A stretch of 64,000 bases of DNA from Pinus tabuliformis. Taxonomy: Eukaryota; Streptophyta; Pinopsida; Pinales; Pinaceae. The notes under the pieces are model-generated. The model was not told the origin of the DNA, made no database searches, and saw only the letters and a program-made list of their open reading frames with translations. Where the stretch lies: the NCBI GenBank assembly GCA_031772625.1, contig CM062816.1, positions 835,224,033 through 835,288,032 of the forward strand, given 5' to 3'. The translations under genes and the position numbers were made by a program. Below, one piece after another: positions 11,761 to 24,502 of this stretch (position 1 is the stretch's first letter; every line of letters starts with the position of its first letter).

Positions 11761-11797
11761 AACTTATAAGGAAAGAAGTTCACTACCTTCAAGGACA

Positions 11798-12649
11798 ATG
11801 TCTAACACAATAAAGGGAGAGAACAAACTAGAAGGAGCATCAAATTACAGGTCATGGAAGAAAAGAATTGATCTCATTCTTGAAAAGAACAAAGTCCTGG
11901 ATTTGGTCAAAGGAAAAGTGAAGAAACCTACCAAAGGATCCAGTGATGCAGATAAAGTGAAGTTTAGGGAGTTAGAGATATTGGCTATGACTCTAATGGT
12001 AGAAAGTATAAAGGACAATCTTGTTCCATACATTTCCAGCATAGACCATGCTCAAGATATGTATGAAGCATTATCAAAATTGTTCACTATCAAGAACATC
12101 GGTCAAGTAGCAAGTCTTAAGAATGAACTAAGGACCACAAAAATGACAAAAGATGACACTGTGGCTTCTTTCTTTGTAAAGATAACTAGAATTGGAGATG
12201 ACCTTCTAGCCATTGATGAGATTGTACTGAAAAAAGAGCTAGTGATTACTACATTATTGGGATTTCCACCTACATGGAGTGCTCTTGCTTCAGGACTCAA
12301 CATTTGGAAAGAAACTCCATCATTTGAACAATTATGGAATTCTTGTAGCCAAGAAGAGATGAGAATCTCTCTAGTAACCAACAATGAAGAAGAGAAAGTT
12401 TCAAATGCATACTCCGCTTATCACAAGAAAGGAAACTTTAAGAAGTCAAAAGGGCCAAGAAGGAAGGTAGACATGTCCAAAATAGAATGCTACCAATATC
12501 ATAGAATGGGTCACTATAAAAGTGATTGTCTTGACAATTCGAAGAATAAGAAAAGGAACAGGGACCAAGCTAATGTTGCTGAAGAAGGATCTCCAAAGAA
12601 GAATAAAGCCGAAGAACTCGATATAAGGCACTTACACTACTCACTATAA
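11798..12649 (+). CDS. Ty1/Copia gag polyprotein fragment (UBN2-type)
   Basis: An 283-residue open frame. Residues 1-45 carry the typical Copia gag opening (ENKLEGASNYRSWKKRIDLIL), and the rest follows the UBN2/Retrotran_gag helical capsid layout. Near residue 228 the zinc knuckle reads CYQYHRMGHYKSDC, so the second Cys of CX2CX4HX4C is Tyr and zinc binding should be impaired. No protease, integrase or RT follows, which suggests a gag-only non-autonomous element or a pol deletion. A 130-bp duplication at the 3' end changes the last residues but leaves the frame open until just after the first unit. No primer-binding site is visible upstream. The first ATG is used. Confidence 0.75.
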   Translation: MSNTIKGENKLEGASNYRSWKKRIDLILEKNKVLDLVKGKVKKPTKGSSDADKVKFRELEILAMTLMVESIKDNLVPYISSIDHAQDMYEALSKLFTIKNIGQVASLKNELRTTKMTKDDTVASFFVKITRIGDDLLAIDEIVLKKELVITTLLGFPPTWSALASGLNIWKETPSFEQLWNSCSQEEMRISLVTNNEEEKVSNAYSAYHKKGNFKKSKGPRRKVDMSKIECYQYHRMGHYKSDCLDNSKNKKRNRDQANVAEEGSPKKNKAEELDIRHLHYSL

Positions 12650-12770
12650 AAGTGATTGTCTTGACAATTCGAAGAATAAGAAAAGGAACAGGGACCAAGC
12701 TAATGTTGCTGAAGAAGGATCTCCAAAGAAGAATAAAGCCGAAGAACTAGATATAAGGGACTTACACTAC
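12511..12770 (+). repeat. 130-bp perfect-period tandem duplication at gag 3' end
   Basis: Two units, 12511-12640 and 12641-12770, both starting tcactataaaagtgattgtc and ending cttacactac, differ at about two positions. The near identity means the duplication is much younger than the element. The original stop lies just after unit two; unit one now reads into a new stop two codons later. Confidence 0.92.
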
Positions 12771-15255
12771 TAAGTCCTTTGCTCTAAGCTTTAGTTATTT
12801 CATTTTTGATTTCTAGTATTTGTAGGTTTAACATATTTTGGAAAAACATTTTTGAATTGTTTTTATAAGGTTATAGGTATCCCTCAAGCTTGGAGGGAGC
12901 CCTCACCAACTTCCAAAGATAAGTATCTTAGTTTTCCTTACTTATCTAAGTTTGTTTGCATTAAGTACTAATCACATTTCTATTCATATTTTCCTTGTTT
13001 AGGAAAAGCTTGCTAAATACTCAAGGATTATGGAAGAAGGCCTCACAAAGACAAAGCATTGGAGTTACAAGGTTTGTTAAGAAACAAAAGGTATGCCTTA
13101 GACTATAAGTTTTTGCTTTCTTCATGATACTCATTCTTGATAAACTATTTTACATTACTAACATTATTGTCTAGCTCTCTTGAATCATAAAGATTCTTGA
13201 TTAGGTGATTTGTCATTAGATAAATCTACCCTCCTCATATCTTTGATTATTCTTGTGGAACCCTAAAAAGGTTCTTTGTAAAACCCTAACTTAAGGGTAT
13301 GTCAATGATAATGTATGAAACCCTAGCCTACTTAGGGTCATTGATGAAGTCTAAAGAAAATGTTTGATGCTTTGATGATGTCATGTTTGGGGGTTTTGGT
13401 ATGGTTATAGAAATCATAACTTGTTAAGGTTGAATGGTGATGTCTGAAATCCCTAACCTTTGAAGTATTGATACATTAGGGTTTGTTGTTGAAACCATAG
13501 ATCTTTAAGGTTTGGTAGGGTTTATGAGAAAGACCCTTATTTTAGATAATATCCTAGGAATGAAACCTTAGGTATATGTTTTTCCACCTAATCAAATATG
13601 TTAGATGTCTGAATATGTTTGTGTCATTGGGTTTGACTAACATATGTTGTGCTTGTGCATGATGATGAAATCCTTGAGATGTGTGTTCACCTAATTGTTG
13701 ATGGTCACAAGTTCTAGGGTTTGGAACTAAGCCCTAGACGAAGTTTGATACTCTAAGATGATAGTTCTAGGGTTTTGTAACTAAACCTTAGTAGAAGTTC
13801 ATGATGATTGTGTGATAATCTGAGATTTATGAAAGATTGTTGAAATTTGAAATTGAGTTGTGATTGGTTTAGATTGTTGAAGCTTAATGGCTCATGTATG
13901 AAATCTAGGATCTTGCACTAAATCCTAGTAGAAGTCTAACATATGAATTCAAAATTGTTGGATGCATTAAAGAACTATATTCTTTTGAATTGCTTCTAGG
14001 GTTTGCAATATATTGTAGTAGGGTATTTCATATCTCTGGAAGAAATATTGAAGCCCTAGATATAATGAAGGTTGTTATCTTGATTGAGATGCTCAAAGTC
14101 TTGATGATGAAGTCTAGGGTTTATGACAAAAACCCTAGCAAGAAGTTGAAGTATAAAAGTATGTGTCTCTTGTTTGTGAACCTAACTAAGTTTGGGTATT
14201 TGATGTCTAATGTCTAATGCTTCCTTTATTATATGATTCTGATATAGGTGACTTTATGCTTCTATATATATGTATTTGGTTGTACTTGCTATCTAAGTTG
14301 TGCAGGTACATAATCTTCAAGATGATGAAGATGTTCGTAAGTAAAGTTGATTTGATAAGCATGATGAAGAAAGTTATATGAATGATGATGGTCATGATGA
14401 CTCTGATAAGAAGGATGGAAGCCATGAAAGATTCTCCGATGTCGTAGAAAAGAAGTTGATCTCCCTAAGTTAAGAGGGAGCCTGGATAAAGAAGGGAGTA
14501 TATCTCCCGAGTTGAGAGGGAGGGCATACTATGGTCATGATGGATACCTTTAAGTAATTGGAGAATGCATATTAAGGTGCTGCTGAAAGAAGGAAAGTTG
14601 TTTTTGGTTGCTACATGTGAAGTAGGAAAGGAAGTTGAATGATTGAGAAAAACTTTGTCAAGTTTTGTTCGAGAAACCTCGAAGTCCTACTGTGATGAAT
14701 TATGTGGCAACATCAAGAAGTTGGAAGACCCCAAAGGTTTGTGTTTACTCATGAATATTTGAAAGGTTGTTACTAATTGAGGTTGTGATTATTCAGATAA
14801 ATCTCTCGAAGTTTTCGAAGCATGCTTGATGTTATCGATCTGTTTGATTGGGAGAGATTTGATGTGTTAAGGCATTGTGTAATGCCTGGGAGGACATCCG
14901 GCCGACAGTATGTGTTGATGTTTGGATCCTGAAGTAGGGAGGGTGGCATTGGTCATAGAGCTCTGACCTCAGATATGCACTTGGATCCTTGGGTTGATGG
15001 CTAGCAAGTAAAGCTTGATGGTATCTAGAGAGGCTGCAAGATTTAGTCCATCTTAGTCCCACTTGGATAGATTTCCCTGGTCAGGAATCTAGTCTGTGGC
15101 ACCGTGAGTGCCTAAACTGTTGGAGGACCTTGGATAGATTGCCCTGGTCAGGAATCTAGTCCATGGCATTGCGGTGCCTAAACTCTTCATAGTTCATATG
15201 TTTTGAGATCTTCCTTGTATTTATTATTATGAATACCTCCCTAGTTAAGAGGGAG
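12771..15255 (+). mobile_element. Copia-like element internal region (copy B), non-coding
   Basis: 2.5 kb between gag and the LTR at 15256 with no sizeable reading frame. From about 14115 it parallels 1056-2193 (copy A). It includes three blocks like tccctaagttaagaggga (about 14462, 14507 and 15238), the last serving as polypurine tract. The absence of pol fits a large non-autonomous (TR-GAG or LARD-like) element; decay of pol beyond recognition is the alternative. Confidence 0.55.
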
Positions 15256-16160
15256 TGTTGAAGAATGTAACTAGGTTCAGTCTTCATAAAATGTATTTAT
15301 CAAAAGAATGAAAAAGATATTTTATAATTATTATTATTATTATGACTTATTAAAGCATGGGTTTCATGCTTGGGTCATCATGTTTTAGGTCAAAGTCCCC
15401 ATTGAGGACTTCTAAGATCTATTCTGAATCATTAGAGTCATTGTCCATTTAAGGAGACCCTTCTTGGGCTTTTGAATCATGTAAAAATAATTAATATTGA
15501 GTCAAATAAGCTATTTGTCACCTCCACACCAAGTCAGCCTCAAGGAGATCAAGTTGGCCTCAAACTGGGTAATTCGACTTCACCAGAAGCCTATATATTG
15601 AAGCAGTTCGAATTCATTTGGAGCATTCTCTCTCTCACACAAGTTCGATATCCAGAAGAAAGAGATGGAAAAGTGTAAAGTAAGAAAGGAAGGCTAATAG
15701 AGTACAAAATTGGAGAAAGAGGAAGAAAAAGAGAAAATCGAAATTTTGGACTTATCTATCTCTCTCTCGTGTGGATTCCTCTAGGAGATCGAAGTCTCTC
15801 TTGTCATGTCGAAGCTACTGTTGCTAGGTCAAAGCTGTTGTTGCTAGGTCGAAGTTGCTATTGAAGGGTTATCATCTGAAAAAAGGAAGAAAGGGTTGAC
15901 TTGGTGTGGAGGAAGTCTGTGTCTAGGTCAAGAGTCTTGGATTATCTTAGGAATTAATTAAGGAAGAGTTGTTGACTGGGTTTTCCCCTAGATAGGAGTT
16001 TTGCTCTGGTTGTTCGCCTATATCTGGTGTCTATAATCTTTTTGCTATTGTTTTGGTAATTGCTTGATGAACTAAAAGATAAAAGAAAAACTTAAAGATA
16101 AAATAATCACAAGTAATTATCTATATAAAAAAATATTTTCGCCTTTCTGATTTTCTAACA
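15256..16160 (+). mobile_element. LTR of the Copia-like family (copy B, 3' LTR)
   Basis: Opens TGTTGAAGAATGTAACTAGG exactly as LTR A does and ends TTTTCTAACA; 905 bp. A TATA-like cctatatattg lies at about 15589-15600. The clear divergence from LTR A (indels, different minisatellite copy number) shows that A and B are separate old insertions, not a pair from one element. Confidence 0.7.
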
Positions 16161-16685
16161 AGATCTAATCTCAACGGTCAATCATTTTGGAGATTAGGGT
16201 GGGGAATTCAGTTATAACTCAAGCTTATTATAAAAGAAAGGCTAGGCCAAGGGAGAAGACACAACACACATGGGCACAAGAGGGGTACAAGGCATTTAGA
16301 GAGGCAAGGTATTGAGAGAGGCATCTCAATGGTGGGTGGAGAAGGACTTCTACTCAAGTGTGTCGGTTTCAAGGAAATTGATAGGGTGCGACATGAAGAT
16401 CTATATCAACTAAGACTAGTGCTTGATCAACGGGAGAAAATCTAGATTTGTTGTATGTATTTTCCTCGGTTTGGGCCATTTTACCAGTAAGGGAGGCCAA
16501 GTAGATTTTGATCATTATTAATGAAGAACTAATTTGATTGAATAGAAAATGTGTGCGCTTATGTTTTTGAGATTGGTCGATTTAATGTGCTTCTGTTGAA
16601 TATTTTTTGTTTATGTTGCAAATCCAATTGTGCTTTTATTCATTAGATCTGAGATAGTTTGCTAGGTTAATAAATTGATAGGTGT
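16161..16685. other. Unassigned, LTR-like style
   Basis: No gene. A TATA-like tataaaag at about 16230 is followed by a purine-rich stretch, as in LTR leaders, but no TG...CA boundaries or partner were found. Confidence 0.3.
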
Positions 16686-16689
16686 TGGG

Positions 16690-18440
16690 TTCAGAAATTT
16701 AACAGGATTGTCACCATCAACCAAGAGAAGAACCTTTACCAAGGTTCGCTAATGGTACACACTTCTTGCACTCTTGTCCAAAAACTCTTTGGTCACACTA
16801 ATCTAGTAATGGTTTGCTTGCCCATTGAGTTCCTTATTGTATGCACTAGGATTCCACTCATCTCAAAGAAACATTCTCTTCACCTTCAACATAAAAGTGA
16901 GGAGAGACTATAGAGAAATAAAACTAGTGGTGAAACATTTGATTGCAGGATGAGCCAACTTGTTTTTCCCCATGATTGTTGTGAAAATTCCAATATGGAA
17001 TCCTATTACAGCAACTGGTATTATTTCTCCTAATTGTTAATTAATTTAACAATTTATCTGCTATGACAAATATCAAAATAAACACACTGCAACCTTCACA
17101 AATAAAATTCTGCGGAAAAATAATGCGCTGGAAACTGAGAAATGCTAGCATACACATAAAATATGAGAATTATTTTTGGACAAATGTCCCCAGAAAAACC
17201 CAACTTGGAAAAATCGGTGCAGCAGTGATGGTTTTTATTATTATGCAGCAGTGAAAATATGAGTACAATTTGGATGCCTAAAACTAGCAATCCACAGCAA
17301 GAAAATCTGGGCAAAATTATTGAGGGGAAATTACCCTTTCTCCCTAAGAAATCCCGACACAACCTGCCTACAAAGACCTTGGCCTCCTAAAGCCTCTGTG
17401 CTGCACTGCGTAGTCTCTATGACGTCAAGCCTCTAACTGGTCTCTAATGAAGTCGTTCTGCCTTCTGCTGCTAAGGAAATCGTCTCTTCAGCCCTCTGGA
17501 ACCTTTGCTTGGCCACTGGCACTAAGAACGATTTTTCTCCTCAGTAAATCGAACTGCCCTCTCTAAAGCAACTGCGCAGTCCTCTGCGCTACCTCATTGG
17601 AAAAACTTGACCCTCTTGCTGCTGCCTCTCCGGATCTGGAAAAACTTCCTCTGGATCACTTTTCCTACCCCTCTCTCACTGCTTCAATCTTTGCTCTCTC
17701 CGGCAACTGACTGCTGCTAGTCAGGAAATTGATCTGCCAAGGAAATTGAACTGCTCAAGAGTGTTCTCCATGAACACAGCGACTTCTTCTGATAATCCAC
17801 TGTTGGAGCACCAACGACCAAGATTAAAACTTTATCGACGGCTAGGATCATCTTGGAATCGATCTGTGTGAGTTTCTAGATGATTCTCACCTTGACTTAA
17901 TTAATACTGATTAATTAAACATATTCCCTAAGTTTAGACTTAGGAAATATTTAAAAACTGGTAAATAATCTAATTAAGCCACTTCTAGGTGGAATTTCCA
18001 GAAATAATTTCCGGGTCTTGGAAATCTCATGTATTCTAGTCTCTCCACCAAATTTCGTGGCTAGAACACATCCAATGCTACGAAAATTAACAATTGTTTT
18101 CATGAGGCTAAGAACATATGCATGATTACATATAAATTTGATGATGCTCCTAGCTGATTCAATGATATGCTTGATCTAAGAAGTTTTGCCCATGTTCTCT
18201 AAAATCAAATCAATGCAATAGGCAACACAAGGAGTCCAGTACAAGGTCTGGTACCTCTGCATAAACAACTTGCAGGCAGGCAAATAATTAATAATTTTAT
18301 TTGTTATGACTTGGACAAGATGTTGTGGGCCTATCTCCTGGATGAGCCAATCCAACAACTCACACGATAATTGTGCACCTTTCATATGTAGATACATTGA
18401 TATATTTCATAACCATTGCCCCTTGGAAGTTGGAACCATT
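16690..18440 (-). pseudogene. Second hAT transposase relic, split by a solo LTR
   Basis: Minus strand. The upstream part (18440 down to 18098) carries the DUF659 signature QHLVQVITNKIINYLPACKL and YWTPCVAYCIDLILENMGK, then a decayed IIKFICNHAYVLSLM segment. The reading resumes on the far side of the solo LTR (16974 down to 16690) with LAHPAIKCFTTSFISL, DEWN and VKVLLLVDGD-like pieces, the next expected parts of the same protein. Stops occur in both parts. The N-terminal and dimerisation regions are missing. Order and continuity across the insertion make the call firm. Confidence 0.75.
16980..18092 (-). mobile_element. Solo LTR (family C, copy 2) inserted in hAT relic
   Basis: 1113 bp, TGTGAAAATT...AATTAACA on the plus strand, with a perfect 5-bp target duplication ATTGT (16975-16979 and 18093-18097). 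Homologous to the reverse complement of the solo LTR at 3279-4410. It interrupts the hAT transposase frame, so it inserted after the hAT copy. Confidence 0.8.
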
Positions 18441-19689
18441 AAATCTCCCATTAAAAGTTGACAAGAAAAGTATCTTGCCCTTCCCATGGTCCAACTATTA
18501 AGTCTCCCATTAAAAGTCGACAAGAAAATGAAAATCTAATGGACATTGCAATAGTAAATCATAATCAATCCCTACTCCACAGCTTGTCTGCTAATGGCAG
18601 TGAAAAGACTCTATTTCCCCTCTTCAGCTCGATGAAAGAGAGTGAGAAACTCTTCTGCTCTTAATACCTCGCCTCTGTTTTTCTAGTTGAGGTAGAAAAA
18701 AATAGAAAAAAATCTTAAAGGGTAAGTGATGTTGAGTTGTGGACAACTTCCTTCGAGGCACTATATTTTAGGAATATACTGTGATATTTTAAAAAAATGA
18801 CACTTTTTTTGTGACATTTGGAACACTTGAACTTGATTATTTGATGATAATGTTATAAATAATAGATGGTTGATGTTATCTACGTACTAAATGGTTGATG
18901 CTGTAATGATAATCATTAATCTACTATAGACTCCAATGTCCTCTTCTTAAAAATGTAGTATTTGTCAACAATTAGAACGGAAGTATATTTTATGCAACTA
19001 ATTTGACATTTACATTTTTTTTTAATATATATATGTATCAAAATATATATTAAATAAAAAAACATCCTTGGGATGGTATGCTTCTAGGGTTTATGAAAAT
19101 TGGCACATCACACTCCGACTTGCCTCTTTCGCTTTGCTCATGTTCCCAAAAAAGCTGGTCTCGGTGCTATATCTTGTCTCCCCATAAAACCTCTATTTAT
19201 TTTGAAGACTTGTAGGACTCCAATTTTGCCCAAAACTCGGTTGAACAAATGCAGGATCATCTCTTGCGGGAAACCGTTGTTACTCAGCAATAACATAAAG
19301 TCCAACAATGAAGCTGTTTTAAGGAAAAAAGATGCAAGATATGATTAGTATGTTCCAACAACTAATCACCAATCAGTAACATGCCCTCCAACAGACCTTG
19401 AAACACTAGCCATAGCCCTAACCATTTTTCCATAGGTGTTCTCCATTGCCCAACATTGTTTTGTGGTGACACAAAGCTAAATGGGGAGAGGTTCAACTCT
19501 TGGATTTGTAGTGTGGAAGCTTACTTCAAAACTCAACCTACTCTGACAAACATTCAAAAATTTGTTGTACCTGAGGTCCACATGGAAGAAGAAGCCCTCA
19601 CATTCTAGTTGACAGAGAACCAACACCTTGCAAACTACAATTAAACGTTTGATCAACATTTGACAAGAATTTAAAGACATTGGTTGTTA
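18441..19689. other. Non-coding stretch
   Basis: AT-rich. A 30-bp phrase around tctcccattaaaagt is repeated near 18444 and 18501. No gene, exon or repeat boundary was recognised. Confidence 0.35.
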
Positions 19690-20850
19690 TTTGTTAAGGG
19701 GTTCAACCAATTAGGGTTTGAGGATGCAATGTTGGCATAATGACTACGTTTCCAATGTACTTTTGGATAATTAGTCCAACAGTTCATTGAGGACCTCAAC
19801 AGACTTTCCATTGAACTTGTGGTAAGGGATTTTACAAACACCATGCCAAGTTCATTTCTAGTTTTCTTCCTCACATTGTAACAAAACTAGAACTCTTTTC
19901 AATCTCTTCATTGGATCAATGCCTTCCAAGTAGTTTTCAAAATTGAAGCTAAGGCTACCCAGGTCCCAACCTGCCCAATCACTGACATAACCCTTACACA
20001 CAAAGGGCTTTGCTTCGGTTTGGTCTAGTGACATCTAGTTCCATTTTGCAAGGGAAGTGCAAATATTGTTTTTATCATCAGCAATGTCATTTTGATGATG
20101 AATGTTGTGTCTTGTTGGACAAGAAGGCCAAGGCCTTCCTTGCTGAATTACTATCAGTAATCATTGAACTTGTTTCTGATGAATAGAAAGAGGAATCTAA
20201 GCTCCATGATCACAGTTCGTCGAATCTTCTATGATGACAGTTCTCTCAACCCTTTGTTGGCCCTCCTGGATCAGTAGTGTTCTGATCTTGAGCAAGAAGA
20301 TCTCTTCACTCACTTTCTAGACGAGGCAAAAACTTGCAGACAAATATCACGGACAATGGCATGAAAATAATCGGGTTTTTTGAAAATTGGCAGATTCACT
20401 CCAACCTACCACATGACATCCACAACCATATCTTCTTGGATGGGCAGAGAGCAAGTTTGTTGACACCTATCACTTATCAGATCTAGGTGTTTTGTCACTT
20501 TTTCCATTAGACCTTTCAATGATATGGTTGACTGTGATGTTACACTATTGCATTGTTGTGACCTACTTCTTGTCAAGCCCTACCAGTTTGAGAAGAGTGC
20601 ACAGTATGATGGGATGTTCAACACCTATAGACTTCATAATGATGGTGAAGGCTACCAGTTCACATCTGCTGCTCCTCAGTCTGAGTGGCAAGCTATTAAG
20701 GAAGTCAATCTCATCAAATTCAGAACTGTAAGTACTGCACTGGTGCGTTCCTTCCCATCCTGCTACAACCTTCCGCACAAGTTTCAGACTTCAGCAGGGA
20801 GGTGCCACTCCAAGCATCATGTCTACAAGTGATGTCTCACGCTACTTCTA
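19690..20850 (+). pseudogene. Ty3/gypsy gag-protease relic
   Basis: Decayed pieces in shifting frames. At about 19770-19960 is a capsid-like stretch with EDLNRLSIELVV and a FKIEAK ending. Near 20050-20110 is a zinc-knuckle-like CKYCFYHQQCHFDDEC. At 20524-20670 the stretch VDCDVTLLHCCDLLLVKPYQ, with a following DGMFNTY, matches the conserved segment between protease and RT of gypsy elements. Multiple stops. It lies directly upstream of the quinone oxidoreductase exons, possibly inside an intron of that gene. Confidence 0.6.
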
Positions 20851-21934
20851 TATCTACTGCCAACACTGCAACTCTGAAGTATAGATGACAGCGCCTCTTT
20901 CTCAGGACCCCCTTTTCATGGTTCCCCTCCCCACATGGATCCACAGATTATAATCTTTGCACACCTACCCTTCAACTGCATATGTAAACATGACCCTTCA
21001 TGGGGATGGCATTACTTCTTGCCAAACATGTCATATTCAGTGGAGGTTCACTTCCCAGTTTTCCATTCAGAAGTTCCAGCCAACCATTGAGCCCTAGAAT
21101 CTATGCTGTCCTTTGCTGGACTGTGGACACCATCAGCCAATTTTGGGGATGGTTTCGTTTCAGTGGGGTAGAGGACATGGTTCAAAAGTTTCTAGTGGTC
21201 TTAGACCATGTATAATATTTGTAAATTGTTGGGTATGTGTTATATTCTTCGCACGACTAGCTGCCGACGCTGTTATGTTGCGCTCTGCACAGTGGGGGCA
21301 GCAGCACTCTGTTTTTTTGTTTTTTGGGTGGACCCAAGGATGGTGGGCGGACCCACCCATGTTTTGCTCATGGTTTTACGAAAGATGGTTTTGGCCATGG
21401 TATTTTGACATTTTGTAGATCTGGTCAAGGGAATTATGGTTATGTTTGAATTCAGGGTTAATGGATTGGGGGTTCATAAATGCATCGGCATGTGTATAAT
21501 GTATTGCAACATTGAAAGGAATATAATGAAAAATCAATCTGGTTTTCCCTGTTTTGGGTTACAGAAGAAAAATCTGTGTATATTTTCTGTTCTCGCCATT
21601 TTATATGTTCTGTTTTTTAAGAATTTGCTTGCAGGTAATTTCTGTACAGGGTTAAAGCCTTCATAAATAACACTTTTCATATTAATTTTTTGAAATGTCA
21701 TTTTGCATAACTCATTGAGGACCTTTTCAAACTTAATCATTCTCCAAGTTTGTGGATATAGAAATAAATAACACTATGAAGAGTTTCATCTCTACAGTTC
21801 CAGCATTTTTCTTGTCTTATGCTTCCATGATTAGTCCTCTTATGTTTTACTTGTATGCAACTAATTTTCTATTTCAGCATACAGTTCATTCACAGCAATT
21901 TTTTTAACACCACACCTGCTGTTTGATTTCATAG
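20851..21934. other. Probable intron or 5' flank of the oxidoreductase gene
   Basis: No exon encoding the missing N-terminus was found. About 21240-21400 is a GC-richer pocket with open frames but no recognised protein. The stretch ends with a good 3' splice site at 21932-21934, preceded by a T-rich tract. Confidence 0.4.
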
Positions 21935-22995
21935 GAATGGAAGCAGTGGGAGTGGTAACTGCAGTAGGACCAGGATTAACAGGAAAAAATGTGGGGGATT
22001 TAGTTGCCTATGCGGGGAAGTCTATGGGTTCATATGCTGAAGAGCAAATTCTTCCTGCAAATCAGGTTGTGCCATTTCCATCTACAATCGATCCTATTGT
22101 GGGTGCTGCAGTGATGCTGAAGGGTATGACTGTCCAGGTTCTTCTTCGGAGTTGCTTCAAGGTATACGTTGTAATCACGTGTGCATTGATATTGTCAATT
22201 CACTTGCATAGCATATAAAAGATTAACGAAAAAAATCCCACTGCCTTTGTACTTGAGCATTGTGTTGTTTTCTACAGTGCAAATGCTTATTGATTGAATT
22301 TGGAGAAAGAAAAAAAATTGAATTGTGGTAAATATAGGTAGAGCCTGGACATACAATTCTTGTACATGCAGCAGCTGGGGGAGTGGGATCTTTGTTATGC
22401 CAATGGGGCAAAGCCCTTGGTGCAACTGTCATTGGCACCGTATCTAATGAGGAGAAGGCAGCACAAGCAGCTGAAGATGGATGCCATCATCCGATTATCT
22501 ATACCAAGGAAAACTTTGTAGAACGTGTCAAAGAAATTACGAAGGGACAAGGAGTGCATGTTGTCTATGACTCTGTGGGCAAGGACACATTCCAGGTAGT
22601 TAGATACGAGATTTAAATTTTCATGGAAACATGCTTGTTTGTTTGTGAGGCTTTATAATATTGCAGATGTGGATTACCAGGGGTCCTTGGAGTGCTTGGC
22701 ATCCAGAGGTTATATGGTGAGTTTTGGCCAATCATCAGGCATGGTAGATCCTTTTCCTATGTCAGTCCTTGCATCAAAGTCGTTATTTTTAACCCGACCT
22801 TCCATGATGCATTACACTGCAACTCGAGATGAGCTATTGAGATGTGCAGGGGAAGTATTTTCTGCTGTTGCAAATGGTATCCTAAAAGTTCGTGTTGCCA
22901 AGACATACCCTTTGTCAGAAGCTGCAAAGGCTCATGCTGATCTGGAAGCTAGGAAGACAACAGGTTCAATTGTTTTAATCCCGGACAATAGTTGA
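21935..22995 (+). CDS. Zeta-crystallin-type NADPH:quinone oxidoreductase, 3' exons
   Basis: Three exons: 21935-22161, 22338-22595 and 22681-22995 (TGA). Introns of 176 and 85 bp have GT...AG ends. The junctions are phase 0, but the first exon shown starts inside a Gly codon. About 265 residues match the C-terminal four fifths of plant quinone oxidoreductases of the MDR/zinc-less alcohol dehydrogenase superfamily: the GroES-fold end MEAVGVVTAVGPG, the nucleotide-binding loop HAAAGGVGSLLCQ, the YDSVGKDTF segment, and a GSIVLIP ending. The family reduces quinones with NADPH as a soluble enzyme. The first 60-70 residues are not in the exons found; they may lie across a long repeat-filled intron. 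All three exons are open, so the gene may be intact. Confidence 0.85.
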
Positions 22996-23217
22996 TGCAC
23001 GAAAATGAGGGACAACTGCCCATCGGTCGATGAATGAATGTAGTTGCTTGCATAACATGTTGAGGCACCATACTATTCTAGTTACTTAAAATTGCTTGAA
23101 CATCAGTTTAATACTATGTATATATTAAATACACAGTTAAGTGGTTCCATATCTTGTCATATTGTTAATGATATCTGTAATTATTGAGTAATTTTCATGT
23201 TGACAATTTGGAATAAA
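22996..23217 (+). terminator. 3' UTR with poly(A) signal of the oxidoreductase gene
   Basis: After the TGA the sequence becomes AT-rich, and a canonical AATAAA lies at 23212-23217, about 220 bp downstream, a normal plant 3' UTR length. Cleavage is expected 15-30 bp further on. Confidence 0.5.
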
Positions 23218-24502
23218 ATCCTAAAACTAATTGCCTATGAGGATTTTATTAGTTATAGGCAAGTGACGAAATTATTTATGAAGAGATTTCAAGGTAACAA
23301 GCCTTATTTACCATATTCCAATTTGAAAAAATTGTGTTTTTGCATGTTTTGGGATTTTGTCACCTTATAACAGAGATGGCTGAGACATTCTGATAGATTA
23401 ATAAAATATTATAAATCTCCATACATGCTGCAGTAACGTTGTTTCTGAAGGATAATTCTAGGGAAACAAATCCTGATTTAGAAACACAGCTGAATCTTTA
23501 AGACAAGAAACATGTTCTATGAATATTTGGCAAGTGTCTCTGGAAACTCATTGTCGCTCTTATATAATGTATAACAAGATTGTCAATTCTTCTAAACAAA
23601 TTATTTTTATTTTACAAGAGTCGAGCCAAAATTTGAAATTCAACCTACAAGTCTTTCTTTCTATATAGAAAAATGGCCAACAACTGCTTTGTTTGAGCTA
23701 CTACAATAGGTTCTATAAAAATACATGTGTATGTAAACAAGTGCAACTGCCTGAATAAATTTGATAGCTGCTTGGAAGAATGGTGTACTGAAAACATCTA
23801 CTATTTAAACTCATGAAACGAATATTACCATGAAGTAGAATATGAAGTGTGTGAGGAAGTCCCTTCAATAAAGGGCTAAATGAATGACAATGCTTGACTG
23901 AATAACTTTGTCCAATGAATGTTGATTAGTTGTGACTCATGCTTAAGAACTATTGTTTTAGAGTGACCAGGACCTCAACTAACATTAAGGACTTTTCATA
24001 CTGGGGGTATTAACTGGTGATATTGCAGAACATGTACGAGCCCCTTTAATCGAAAGATTAAGCTGCAAAAGCTGTATGTTGATCTAAAATTGCAGGAGTC
24101 CCTTGACAACTATGAAAGGAATTGAACCAGTAATGTATACCCGGTGAAAACATAAATATTCTCACATGCATGCATAACCATCGATTACAAAACTAGGAAA
24201 TGGATTAAATCAACAATTAAACTGCAAATCCCTTCACATGCATACATCTGTGAATTGGCAAACGAAGGTAGGGTTAGGGTATAAATCAACAATGCAGATT
24301 TATATGACCATCCCCATCAACATTCATTAAGTACCAATAATAATGAAATCAAGGGACCTTTCACCCAATGGTGCAGTTAAATCCCACTAGAACTCATTCG
24401 TTTCATCCAATACGATGGTTTCATTCTTGTTGTTGCATGCCCTAGAGCTTCCCATCCTTTACTCTTTGATAGTAAAATAAAAAAATGTATGAAGTGGTCT
24501 CT
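23218..24502. other. Intergenic stretch
   Basis: No coding region, repeat boundary or RNA gene recognised. Confidence 0.4.
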
